Shown here: in pieces, positions 22,460 through 29,697 of the stretch
Numbering within the stretch: the first letter of the stretch is position 1
Layout of the letters: each line of letters starts with the position of its first letter
Origin: CAZDGK01 sp964505035
GTDB taxonomy: Bacteria > Patescibacteriota > Saccharimonadia > UBA4664
NCBI GenBank assembly: GCA_964505035.1
Contig: CAZDGK010000006.1
Span: forward strand, 1 to 41,213
Direction: 5' to 3'
Length of the DNA stretch: 41,213 nt
Program-made: the position numbers and the translations under genes
Notes under the pieces: model-generated
Seen by the model: the letters and a program-made list of their open reading frames with translations, nothing else
Told to the model about the DNA's origin: nothing
The model's database searches: none

Positions 22460-23296
22460 ATGGAGCACACCGCTTTTGAGCTAACGAGTGGCGGCATCAT
22501 TGGCCGCGACCACCGCGAACGGTGCGCCAATTACCAGGACGGCGCGTATATCACGCGCGGTCCAGCCGGTACCGTCGGCATCATAACCGACGGGTGCGGC
22601 AGCGGCGCCCATAGCGAGGTTGGAGCCCAGTTCGGCGCCCGGCTAGTGGGCGAGGCAACTCGCCGCGAGCTGGAGCGCCATGGCCTCACCGCGCTCGACT
22701 GGCAGCGCCTGCGCCACGACGTCTTGTCGGAGCTGCATGGCCGCGTCAGTGCCATGGGCGGCAGCTTTCGCCAAACGGTCAACGACTATTTCTTGTTTAC
22801 CGTTGTGGGCGTGATCCTGGCCGGAGACCTGGCCTTGTTCTTTGCCCTCGGCGACGGCGTCATCATCGTTAATGGCGAAGTCACAGCGCTGGGCCCATGG
22901 CCCGGCAACCAACCCCCCTACCTAGGCTACGGCCTGCTCGGGGGTAGCGTGACTTCCCTGCCGCCAGACCAGCTCGAGTTTCAAGTGGTCCGCAGCCTGC
23001 CTTTGGACCGGCTAAACCACTTTTTGCTCGGCAGCGACGGGGTCTCCGACCTCATCGCCGCGGCCGACCGCCAGCTGCCCGGGCTCCCAGAGCCCGTCGG
23101 CCCGGTCAGTCAGTTCTGGACCGGCGAGCGTTACTACGCCCCGGATGGCTTCGATTCACACGGACGCAGTGTTCATGTGGATCGCCGCCTCAAGCTCGCC
23201 GCTCGCGATTGGCCCAAGTCCAACCCGCTCCCCGGACGCCTCCCCGACGACACCACGCTCATCGCTGGTCGCCGGCGGTCGTCCGTCACCCGCTAG
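22460..23296 (+). CDS. PP2C-family protein phosphatase (TerY-P type)
   Basis: The protein has 278 residues. PP2C metal-binding motifs are visible: IITDGCGSG with D44/G45 followed by SEVGA, ALGDGVIIVNG with D132, LGSDGVSDLI with D193, and LPDDTTLI near the C-terminus. It should remove phosphate from Ser/Thr, very likely from targets of the kinase that follows 21 bases later. AAAGGAG lies just before ATG 22460; upstream in-frame codons from 22391 overlap operator 2 and are not used. The DGxGS...SEVGA form is typical of phosphatases that sit beside vWA and kinase genes in TerY-P triads. Confidence 0.85.
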   Translation: MEHTAFELTSGGIIGRDHRERCANYQDGAYITRGPAGTVGIITDGCGSGAHSEVGAQFGARLVGEATRRELERHGLTALDWQRLRHDVLSELHGRVSAMGGSFRQTVNDYFLFTVVGVILAGDLALFFALGDGVIIVNGEVTALGPWPGNQPPYLGYGLLGGSVTSLPPDQLEFQVVRSLPLDRLNHFLLGSDGVSDLIAAADRQLPGLPEPVGPVSQFWTGERYYAPDGFDSHGRSVHVDRRLKLAARDWPKSNPLPGRLPDDTTLIAGRRRSSVTR

Positions 23297-23317
23297 CCCA
23301 AGTGAAAGGTGGCTACG

Positions 23318-25192
23318 ATGACCACAGTCTATGTGGCCGGACGCCGCCATCAATTGGCGGCGGCGTCCATGATCGCAGAGGGCGGCGAGGCCGAAATTTA
23401 CGACCTCGGCTCCGGTACAGTCCTCAAGCTGTACCGCCGCCCTGACGACCCGCTCTACACCGGCCAGCCCACCGGTCGATCGGCGGCCGCTTACAGGCTC
23501 AAACAATATGAGTCGAAGCTGTCGCAGTTCCCGAAGGGCTTGCCGGCCCAGGTCGTCACCCCGCTCGAGTTGGCCTATACCAGCTCGGATGCCAGAACCC
23601 GCCGCTTGGCTGGGTACACCATGCGCTCGCTGGCCAACGCTAGCGTCCTGCTGTGGTACTCGGACAAGGATTGGCGGACCCAGGGTGGCGTGGATGGCAA
23701 TCACACGGTTGCCGTCTTCCGCCGCCTGCATGAGCTGGTGACCGGCGTCCACCATGCTCAGGTTGTCATTGGTGACTTCAACGATCTCAACATTCTCGTT
23801 GATGCTACCGGGCAGCCGTTTCTCGTCGACGCCGACAGCCTGCAGTACGGATCGTGGCGGTGTGGCACTTACACCCACCGGTTCCTCGACCCGCTGCTGG
23901 CCACGGCCGACCGGCTTGAGCTCGCCCGGCCCTACGTGCCGGACGCTGACTGGTATGCGTACACTACCATGCTCTTTCAGTCGCTCCTGTTTGTCGGTCC
24001 CTACGGTGGCGTGCATTGGCCCAAGGCCGGCCGCCGCCTCCAGTTCGAAGACCGGGTCCTGCGCCGCCTCACGGTCTTCAGCCCTGAGGTGCGCTACCCG
24101 AAAAACCTGCCCCCATTGGGCATCCTGCCCGACGATTTGCTGGAGCATTTCCGGCAGGTCTATCAGCAGGACCACCGCGGCGCCTTCCCGATGCCGTTGC
24201 TCGAGCGCCTGCGCTGGACGACGTGCACCGGCTGCGGCACGATGCATGCCCGGGCCAAGTGCCCGAGCTGCGCGCTGCCTGGCGCCGTCCGCGAGACCGT
24301 CGTGGTCCGCGGCCAAGTCACCGCCACGCGGGTCTTTCAGACCTCGGGGCGTATCTTGTTTGCCGCTCACCAGACCGGAAAGTTGCGCTACCTCTATCAC
24401 GAGAGTGGCGCGTTCCGGCGGGAAACCGGCCGCGTGGTGGTGGAAGGCGGGCTCGATCCTGAGCTGCGCTTCCGCCTCAGCGGCGATACCACTCTGCTAG
24501 GCCGCCGCGACCGGCTGCTGGTGTTCGCACCAGACGCACCGGTCGAGCAGCTCAGCACGGGCACCGTGGGTCCGCTGTCGGTGTTTGACGCCAATAGCAG
24601 CACCCACTTCTGGCTGACTTCCGGCCAGCTCGTCCGGCATGGCCGGCTCGGCTCCGAGTATATCGGAGACGTGCTGACCGGCCGTACCCTGTTCTGGACC
24701 GGCGAGCGTCTCGGCTTTGGCTTCTACCAAGCCGGTGCCCTCGTCCGCGCCTTCGTCTTTGACCCGGCCGCCCATGGTCTCAATGACCAGGTCGCCATTC
24801 CCGGTCTGTCCGGCACGCTCATCGACGCCACCTGCGTCCTGAGCGACCGCCTGGCCTGGTTCATGGTCAAGTCGCAAGACAACGGCGTCCTCGTCCATCG
24901 CTGCTTCGTAGTCAATGCCGCCGGCCAGTTTCTGGCCCAGGCTGAGGCTCCGGCTGGCGACGGGTCGTGGCTTGGTGGCGGGATTCGTGGGCGGTTCGCC
25001 GTCGGCGACCTGCTCTATGCCGCCACCGACGAAGGCATTGTCTGCATCGGGGTAGACGGCAGCGCGCTGGCCATTCGCCAGTCGTTCCCGGACACTGAGC
25101 CCTTTGTGGATGCCACCACGCAGCTGTTCCCCGGAGATGGCGGCATTTACGCCGTCGGCTCCCGCGACATCACGCTGCTGCGGATCAAATAG
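23318..25192 (+). CDS. TerY-P-type protein kinase with zinc ribbon and C-terminal beta-rich domain
   Basis: The protein has 624 residues. The N-terminal kinase-like fold has a glycine-rich start (AEGGEAEIYDLG, 20-31), a VLKLY lysine (K37), a catalytic loop IGDFNDLNILV (D153, N158) and a metal motif LVDADS (D171/D173). C303-x2-C306 and C315-x2-C318 form a zinc ribbon. The remaining 300 residues are beta-rich repeats that could fold as a propeller-like domain. The short DFNDLN loop lacking the HRD arginine matches kinases of TerY-P triads. ATG 23318 has AAAGGTGG 7 bases upstream. It is cotranscribed with the PP2C gene. What the C-terminal domain binds is unknown. Confidence 0.8.
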   Translation: MTTVYVAGRRHQLAAASMIAEGGEAEIYDLGSGTVLKLYRRPDDPLYTGQPTGRSAAAYRLKQYESKLSQFPKGLPAQVVTPLELAYTSSDARTRRLAGYTMRSLANASVLLWYSDKDWRTQGGVDGNHTVAVFRRLHELVTGVHHAQVVIGDFNDLNILVDATGQPFLVDADSLQYGSWRCGTYTHRFLDPLLATADRLELARPYVPDADWYAYTTMLFQSLLFVGPYGGVHWPKAGRRLQFEDRVLRRLTVFSPEVRYPKNLPPLGILPDDLLEHFRQVYQQDHRGAFPMPLLERLRWTTCTGCGTMHARAKCPSCALPGAVRETVVVRGQVTATRVFQTSGRILFAAHQTGKLRYLYHESGAFRRETGRVVVEGGLDPELRFRLSGDTTLLGRRDRLLVFAPDAPVEQLSTGTVGPLSVFDANSSTHFWLTSGQLVRHGRLGSEYIGDVLTGRTLFWTGERLGFGFYQAGALVRAFVFDPAAHGLNDQVAIPGLSGTLIDATCVLSDRLAWFMVKSQDNGVLVHRCFVVNAAGQFLAQAEAPAGDGSWLGGGIRGRFAVGDLLYAATDEGIVCIGVDGSALAIRQSFPDTEPFVDATTQLFPGDGGIYAVGSRDITLLRIK

Positions 25193-25201
25193 TTCCGCAC
25201 C

Positions 25202-25238
25202 CGTTCCCCGTCCGGCCACACCAGCCGGGCGGGGAACG
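25202..25238 (+). terminator. Intercistronic hairpin
   Basis: CGTTCCCCG-T-CCGGC (25202-25216) pairs with GCCGG-G-CGGGGAACG (25224-25238), 15 bp including one U-G. There is no T-tract, so it may be a partial terminator or an mRNA-stabilising element between the kinase and hydrolase genes. Confidence 0.55.
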
Positions 25239-25340
25239 CCACTCCCTCACAGGCTCGTTGGATTGCCAAGTCTGCACAGTGCGCATCTGTACCGTGCAGT
25301 CCGCGCAACCCAACATTCCAACCCGAAAGGAGTGGACCAC

Positions 25341-26393
25341 ATGTCCACTGTCGTGGAGCTCCCGCTCCCGCCGCACTACGACCCCAAGCTGGTCGTGGAT
25401 GACACTCGCTGGCTCAACTACCAGCAGCTCTTGACGGACGCCGAGCAGTGGCGCCAGATGCATCACCTGAAGGCGGCCACCACTGACCGCTTCAAGGTCG
25501 GCTTCTTCGGCATCGACATCCAGAACACGTTCTGCCACCCTCGCGGTGAGCTGTACGTGGCCGGCATGTCCGACACCGGCGGCGTCGACGACAGCGTGCG
25601 GACGGTCGAGTGGATCTACCGGCAACTGGCTATCCTGTCCGGGATCGACTGCTCGTTCGACACGCATCGCCTCTACGCCAATTTCCACTGCGCCGCGCTC
25701 ATCAACGACGCCGGTGGACACCCGGCTCCGTTCACCATCATCACACACCAGGATGTGGTGGAAGGGGTCTGGAAGGCTAGTCCGTTCATGGCTTCGGCGC
25801 TGGGCGTCAGCCTCATGGCTGCCCAGAAACAGTTGGAGCACTACACCGCAGCGCTGGCGGCCCGGGGCCGTTACGCGCAGACCATCTGGCCCTTCCACGG
25901 CATGCTCGGTGGCAAGGGTCACGCCCTGGTGAGCGGGCTGGAGGAAGCCATCTTCTTCCTCTGCGCCGCCCGGGGCATCCAGCCCGGCTGGGAGGTCAAG
26001 GGTACCAACCCGTGGGTGGAGGAATACTCCGTCCTGGGACCCGAGGTCAAGACCCTGTCCGACGGCACCGGCATTCCGCGCCGCACCGCCTTCATCGAGA
26101 AGCTGGTGAAATACGACGCGCTGGTGATCGCCGGCCAGGCCAAGAGCCACTGCGTGGCTTGGACCATCGACGACCTGCTCGAAGAGGTCTTCAAGCTCGA
26201 CCGCACCCTGTGCAGCAAGGTCTACCTGCTGGAGGACTGCACGACGTCCATCGTCGTGAAGGACGCCCAGAAGAACGTGATCTACGATTACGGACCCGAT
26301 GCTGACGCGGCGTTCGACAAGTTCCGCAACGCCGGCATGCACGTGGTGCGGTCAACCGACCCCATCGCCAGCTGGCCCGGCCTGCGGCTCTAG
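25341..26393 (+). CDS. Nicotinamidase/isochorismatase-family cysteine hydrolase
   Basis: The protein has 350 residues, against about 200 for ordinary nicotinamidases. The triad is recognisable: D59 in GIDIQNTF, K192 in the WPFHGMLGGK region and C271 in AGQAKSHCV. D107-x-H109-x6-H116 could form the metal site that marks nicotinamidases and is absent from isochorismatases. The likely reaction is nicotinamide to nicotinate (NAD salvage), but the extra 150 residues and the AKSHC loop leave room for another amide. AAAGGAG precedes ATG 25341 by 8 bases. Its place in an NrtR-like gene cluster supports a pyridine-nucleotide role. Confidence 0.8.
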   Translation: MSTVVELPLPPHYDPKLVVDDTRWLNYQQLLTDAEQWRQMHHLKAATTDRFKVGFFGIDIQNTFCHPRGELYVAGMSDTGGVDDSVRTVEWIYRQLAILSGIDCSFDTHRLYANFHCAALINDAGGHPAPFTIITHQDVVEGVWKASPFMASALGVSLMAAQKQLEHYTAALAARGRYAQTIWPFHGMLGGKGHALVSGLEEAIFFLCAARGIQPGWEVKGTNPWVEEYSVLGPEVKTLSDGTGIPRRTAFIEKLVKYDALVIAGQAKSHCVAWTIDDLLEEVFKLDRTLCSKVYLLEDCTTSIVVKDAQKNVIYDYGPDADAAFDKFRNAGMHVVRSTDPIASWPGLRL

Positions 26394-26425
26394 CACCAAC
26401 CCCGGACCGCTCACCGCGGCCCACT

Positions 26426-26453
26426 CTGGGGCAGGGGTCGTTCCCTGCCCCAG
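26426..26453 (+). terminator. Intercistronic hairpin after the hydrolase gene
   Basis: CTGGGGCAGGG (26426-26436) pairs with CCCTGCCCCAG (26443-26453), 11 bp and a 6-base loop, without a T-tract. The vWA gene begins 55 bases later. Confidence 0.55.
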
Positions 26454-26507
26454 GGACTGCCCTTCGGGGCTAAGCCAAGTTCCAACTATCCGAAAGGATG
26501 CTCCAAG

Positions 26508-27323
26508 ATGAGCAATCAAGCCAGTCTCAGCTCATTGCTGGGCGACGCCGGGCTCGACCCGGCTGCCACCTCCGCGATGCAGCTCACCGCCGACACGCTG
26601 GGTCCGGCCATTCAGGCTGGCCTCGGTACTGTCACCCTCGACGACATCAACACCGCCGAGGTGGTGCTGGTCACTCTGCTGGTCGACGACTCGAGCTCCA
26701 TTCGCTTCGTCTCCGGCAACACCGAAGCCGTCCGCGACGGCCACAACCTGGTCATCGACTCGCTGCGCGGCTCCAAGCAGTCCGCCGCCGTCCTGGCCAG
26801 CTGCCGCTACCTCAATGGCGGCCTCAGTGCCCCGCTCGGCGTGCTGTACCCGTACCGCCCGCTCAGCGGCGCGGTCCTGCTGGACGCGCACAACTACAAC
26901 CCGTCCGGCGGCACCCCGCTCTACGACCAGGTGGCCGTCACCCTCACCGGTGTCGCCGCCAAGATGGCCGAATTCGAGCAGGGTGGCGTGGCCGCCCGCG
27001 CCGTCACCGCCATCATCACCGATGGCCACGACGAAGGCTCCAGGCGCCACGACGCGCACTCGGTCGCTCCCATCGCCAGTGGGCTGCTCCTCACGGAGTC
27101 CCACATCATCATCGGCATGGGCATCCGCGACGGCAGCACGGACTTCAACCACGTGTTCACCGAGATGGGCATCCTCCCCGAGTGGATCCTCACGCCCGGC
27201 AACACGCCGTCCGAAATCCGCCGCGCCTTCGCGGTGGTCAGCCAGTCGGCCGTGCGCGCCTCCCAGGCCGCCGGCGCCGGCTTCAGCCAGGTGACGCTCG
27301 GCGGGTTCATGCCCACCGTCTAG
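26508..27323 (+). CDS. TerY-like vWA domain protein
   Basis: The protein has 271 residues. A complete MIDAS metal site is visible: D60-x-S62-x-S64 in LLVDDSSSI, T136 in SGGTPLYD and D172 in IITDGHD. It is soluble, without signal peptide. Intracellular vWA proteins of TerY type pair with PP2C phosphatases and kinases and are thought to act as phosphorylation-controlled scaffolds. GAAAGGA lies about 10 bases before the ATG. The N-terminal 45 residues are helical and unassigned. A strong terminator closes the cluster here. Confidence 0.85.
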   Translation: MSNQASLSSLLGDAGLDPAATSAMQLTADTLGPAIQAGLGTVTLDDINTAEVVLVTLLVDDSSSIRFVSGNTEAVRDGHNLVIDSLRGSKQSAAVLASCRYLNGGLSAPLGVLYPYRPLSGAVLLDAHNYNPSGGTPLYDQVAVTLTGVAAKMAEFEQGGVAARAVTAIITDGHDEGSRRHDAHSVAPIASGLLLTESHIIIGMGIRDGSTDFNHVFTEMGILPEWILTPGNTPSEIRRAFAVVSQSAVRASQAAGAGFSQVTLGGFMPTV

Positions 27324-27333
27324 TCACCACCCA

Positions 27334-27364
27334 GGCCCTGCAGCGCATTGCTGCAGGGCCTTTC
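27334..27364 (+). terminator. Terminator after the vWA gene
   Basis: GGCCCTGCAGC (27334-27344) and GCTGCAGGGCC (27350-27360), 11 bp with a 5-base loop, followed by TTTCTATT. Confidence 0.9.
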
Positions 27365-27366
27365 TA

Positions 27367-27395
27367 TTGACAAAATAGCAAAAGTTGTATACAAT
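27367..27395 (+). promoter_or_regulatory. Strong promoter of leader copy 1
   Basis: TTGACA (27367-27372), a 17-base spacer and TACAAT (27390-27395). Confidence 0.85.
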
Positions 27396-27424
27396 AACCA
27401 AGTTCATCCAGGCACTGCCATTGT

Positions 27425-27516
27425 GAGCTAATTGGGCGCACCAAAACCCAAAAATGCGCGCCCAGCTAGCTCTCCGTGGCTGCTGCGGATGGGCCTCCTT
27501 CTGTTGACACAGCAGC
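27425..27516 (+). ncRNA. Conserved two-hairpin leader RNA, copy 1
   Basis: P1: GAGCTA (27425-27430) with TAGCTC (27467-27472), continued by TGGGCGC (27433-27439) with GCGCCCA (27458-27464). P2: GCTGCTG (27479-27485) with CAGCAGC (27510-27516), ending 10 bases before the GGAG ribosome-binding site. GCCCA (27460-27464) can instead pair with TGGGC (27490-27494), excluding P1. All three pairings recur in the second copy at 28207-28302, with small compensating changes. It looks like a cis-regulatory leader. Confidence 0.65.
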
Positions 27517-27532
27517 GAGAAATGGAGTGGTC

Positions 27533-28081
27533 ATGTCCACAACCTTCAGGCTCCGGATCGACCCCGAGTCGGAACTGGGCCAGAAGCTGCAGGTGCATCT
27601 CGACAACACCGAGCCCGGCTACGCGGTCAACAACTTCAAGACCGACACCGGGTTCTACCTGCACTACAACCGCGAAGGCAAGTACTGGAACCTTTACACC
27701 GACGACGAGTGCCTCGTGGTACCGCGTCGGTACCGCGAGAGTGGCTTGGAGATCGTCTCGCTGACGTTCTTCAAGAGCAACTGCATCTACGACCGCAAGT
27801 CGCCGTGGCAGGGCATCTACCGCCCCGACGGCGAGTTCGCCGGATGCATCGGTACGGTTGACGGGTACGTTGGCTCCAAGGGTGGCGGCAACGCCATCGC
27901 CATCACCCTCACCGCGCCGCCCGCGCTCATCGAGAGGTTCCACAATGCGGTCCGCTCCCGGGCCCTCCGTCCCACCGAATGGTGGGAGCCGGAGCCGGAG
28001 CAGCCCGCGCCGCCTGCGCCGTACGTTCCCTGGTGGGTTCGCGCCTGGCGCGCGCTCACCGGCCGTCCGGCCGTCGCGTAG
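27533..28081 (+). CDS. Trp-tail protein A (unknown family)
   Basis: The protein has 182 residues, a paralogue of the product of 28321-28833. The shared features are an N-terminal SELGQ(K/R)L helix and aromatic beta-rich middle segments (WNLYTDDECLV here, WYAARDDIYLH there). Both end in T-x-WWEPEP, a Pro-rich stretch and VPWW-x-R-x-WRA-x2-GRP. Five tryptophans in the last 35 residues suggest a membrane-interfacial or protein-docking tail. GGAG lies 5 bases before ATG 27533. No known domain is recognised. It stands alone behind promoter, leader RNA and terminator, next to the phospho-signalling cluster. Confidence 0.75.
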   Translation: MSTTFRLRIDPESELGQKLQVHLDNTEPGYAVNNFKTDTGFYLHYNREGKYWNLYTDDECLVVPRRYRESGLEIVSLTFFKSNCIYDRKSPWQGIYRPDGEFAGCIGTVDGYVGSKGGGNAIAITLTAPPALIERFHNAVRSRALRPTEWWEPEPEQPAPPAPYVPWWVRAWRALTGRPAVA

Positions 28082-28100
28082 GACATACTTCCGCACCATG

Positions 28101-28134
28101 GCGGGTAGCTCACCGAGCTGCCCGCTATTTCTTT
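28101..28134 (+). terminator. Terminator after Trp-tail gene A
   Basis: GCGGG-T-AGCT (28101-28110) and AGCT-G-CCCGC (28116-28125), 10 bp with one U-G pair, followed by TATTTCTTTT. Confidence 0.85.
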
Positions 28135-28146
28135 TGCCTTCATCAG

Positions 28147-28175
28147 TTGACAAAACAGACACAACAGTATATAAT
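28147..28175 (+). promoter_or_regulatory. Consensus promoter of leader copy 2
   Basis: TTGACA (28147-28152), a 17-base spacer and TATAAT (28170-28175), perfect in both boxes. Confidence 0.9.
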
Positions 28176-28206
28176 TTCAACGTTCTCGTCGCACCAGTCA
28201 AACGGC

Positions 28207-28302
28207 GAGCTAAATGGGCACTCCTGACCTCCCAGCTGCGCCCAGTTAGCTCTCCGTTTTGCTGCGACGGGTGGGCACTTTCTTTCTTTCGGAAAGCAGC
28301 AA
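28207..28302 (+). ncRNA. Conserved two-hairpin leader RNA, copy 2
   Basis: P1: GAGCTAA (28207-28213) with TTAGCTC (28246-28252), continued after one A-G mismatch by TGGGC (28215-28219) with GCCCA (28240-28244). P2: TTGCTG (28259-28264) with CAGCAA (28297-28302). The alternative GCCCA/TGGGC (28272-28276) pairing is also kept. A C-G pair in P2 of copy 1 is T-A here. TTAGCTC/CTAGCTC plus TCCGT is the best conserved primary sequence. Confidence 0.65.
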
Positions 28303-28320
28303 GAGATGAGGTTCGAAGTC

Positions 28321-28833
28321 ATGGGTACACAGTGGTTCCCCGAGGTCGACGCGGACAGTGAGTTGGGTCAGAGGCTGGCGGCGGAAGCCGCCAAGCGCTA
28401 CCCCTCCGGTGTCGATGTCGACAATCAGATCACCCTGTACTACGACCGCGACGAGCGCCGCTGGTATGCCGCGCGCGACGACATCTACCTCCACGCTCCG
28501 TGGTTCATCGCGGAGCACGGGCTGTCGTTCCCGACCATGAGCGTCTCCAAGAACAACATCGCCATCCAGCCCGACTCCGCCTACCAGGGCCGCTACATCG
28601 GCGCCGGTGAGTGGGAGGACTGCAAAGCTACGGTCGACAACTACGTCAACCGTCAGAATGGCGGCCTCGGCCAGATCATCACGGTCACCGGACCGTGTGC
28701 GCTGGTCGCGGGTTACTACGCTCGGATCCGCTCGTGCCAGGAGACCCCGGTCACCTGGTGGGAGCCCGAGCCGGTGTTCGTCCCTTGGTGGACCCGCGTC
28801 TGGCGCGCCGTCATCGGCCGTCCGACCGCGTGA
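28321..28833 (+). CDS. Trp-tail protein B (unknown family)
   Basis: The protein has 170 residues and aligns end to end with the product of 27533-28081. ATG 28321 is chosen because the two N-termini then align without gaps up to SELGQ(K/R)L, and because GAGG lies 9 bases upstream; an ATG at 28306 would add five residues. It keeps the VTWWEPEP...VPWWTRVWRA tail with a shorter Pro-rich linker. The middle differs enough that the duplication is not recent. Function unknown. Confidence 0.75.
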   Translation: MGTQWFPEVDADSELGQRLAAEAAKRYPSGVDVDNQITLYYDRDERRWYAARDDIYLHAPWFIAEHGLSFPTMSVSKNNIAIQPDSAYQGRYIGAGEWEDCKATVDNYVNRQNGGLGQIITVTGPCALVAGYYARIRSCQETPVTWWEPEPVFVPWWTRVWRAVIGRPTA

Positions 28834-28853
28834 TCGGAACGCACCACCCAAAG

Positions 28854-28892
28854 GCGGGTGGCTCCCTGTGGAGCCGCCCGCATTTTCTTTTT
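28854..28892 (+). terminator. Terminator after Trp-tail gene B
   Basis: GCGGG-T-GGCTCC (28854-28865) and GGAGCC-G-CCCGC (28870-28881), 12 bp with one U-G and a 4-base loop, followed by ATTTTCTTTTT. Confidence 0.9.
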
Positions 28893-28941
28893 GTGAAATT
28901 TCCCCCTTGATTCCACTTACGCTGTGTGCTAAAAGATAGCT

Positions 28942-29060
28942 AGATAGTCGGAGTGGAGTCACGGGCCAAGTCAACGCTTTCGTTGGTAGGGTACTTGCAG
29001 GTGCCGCCTGAACTTCAAAGGGGACTATCACTTGACGGGCCTTCGGGCCCGTTAAGGTTT
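28942..29060 (+). ncRNA. Candidate small RNA or leader upstream of the molybdoenzyme gene
   Basis: TTGATT (28907-28912), 17 bases and TAAAAG (28930-28935) predict a start near 28942. GATAGTC (28943-28949) closes against GACTATC (29023-29029), enclosing CAAGT/ACTTG (28967-28971/28993-28997) around CAACG/CGTTG (28972-28976/28981-28985), and CAGG/CCTG (28998-29001/29007-29010). ACGGGCC-TTCG-GGCCCGT (29035-29052) then makes a UUCG-capped hairpin followed by TAAGGTTT. The downstream gene has its own -10 box, so the RNA may be independent. I match it to no known class. Confidence 0.45.
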
Positions 29061-29076
29061 GTCCGCGAAAACCGGG

Positions 29077-29082
29077 TATACT
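29077..29082 (+). promoter_or_regulatory. -10 box of a leaderless promoter
   Basis: TATACT lies exactly 6 bases before the ATG at 29089. The -35 region is poor. Confidence 0.5.
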
Positions 29083-29088
29083 AGACGT

Positions 29089-29691
29089 ATGCCCATCATC
29101 AATCCTGGCTTTAATCCCAAGACGCCGGCGGCCAAACTGCCACCCGGCCAGTCGCAGGTCATGAATTGGCCAGTCCTCACCTATGGCCCCACTCCCCGTA
29201 CCGCCACCGCCGATTGGTCACTGGTCATTGATGGGGAAGTCGAGCAGCCACTCACGCTCAGCTGGGCCGACTTTAATGCCCTCCCGGCCAAGCACATGGT
29301 TACCGACATCCACTGCGTGACGCACTGGAGCCGGCTGGGCATGCCATGGGACGGGGTGGCCCTCGAGGAGCTCATCGAGCGGGCAGGGGGCCTCAAGCCC
29401 ACCGCCAAGTTCCTGTTGGCGGCCTGCGATGGCGGCTACACCACCAACTTACCGCTGGCCGACGTCATGGGCGGCCAGGCCATGGTGGCCACGAAGGCCG
29501 ACGGCACTCCCCTACCAGCCGAGCACGGCGGCCCGGCCCGCCTCTTTGTCCCCCATTTGTACTTCTGGAAGAGCGCCAAGTGGGTGCGCCGCCTCACCTT
29601 CAGTGCCACCGACCAGCCCGGTTTCTGGGAGGTCAACGGCTACCACAATCACGGCGACCCGTGGAAAGAGGAGCGGTACTCAGATGGATAG
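29089..29691 (+). CDS. Sulfite-oxidase-family molybdopterin oxidoreductase
   Basis: The protein has 200 residues and is the short, single-domain oxidoreductase molybdopterin-binding form. DWSLVIDGEVEQPLTLSWAD and the cofactor-ligand cysteine in DIHCVTHWSRLGMPWDGV (C at about residue 75) are typical. FWKSAKWVRRL and GFWEVNGYHNHGDPW complete the family pattern. No twin-arginine signal is seen, so it should be cytoplasmic. It needs molybdopterin, and no cofactor gene lies in the window. A flavin reductase gene begins 6 bases after its stop, a pairing that would pass electrons between NAD(P)H and the molybdenum centre. Substrate unknown. Confidence 0.85.
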   Translation: MPIINPGFNPKTPAAKLPPGQSQVMNWPVLTYGPTPRTATADWSLVIDGEVEQPLTLSWADFNALPAKHMVTDIHCVTHWSRLGMPWDGVALEELIERAGGLKPTAKFLLAACDGGYTTNLPLADVMGGQAMVATKADGTPLPAEHGGPARLFVPHLYFWKSAKWVRRLTFSATDQPGFWEVNGYHNHGDPWKEERYSDG

Positions 29692-29697
29692 TCAAGC

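Noticed and set aside
23156..24400. 414-codon open frame on the minus strand
   Set aside because: Antisense to the kinase gene, whose motifs are clear; high GC keeps the opposite strand open. No ribosome-binding site or recognisable domain.
25185..26342. 385-codon open frame on the minus strand
   Set aside because: Antisense to the nicotinamidase-like gene with its catalytic residues; the translation shows no family pattern.
26532..27152. 206-codon minus-strand frame opposite the vWA gene
   Set aside because: Shadow of a gene with a complete MIDAS motif; composition is low-complexity Gly/Val/Asp.
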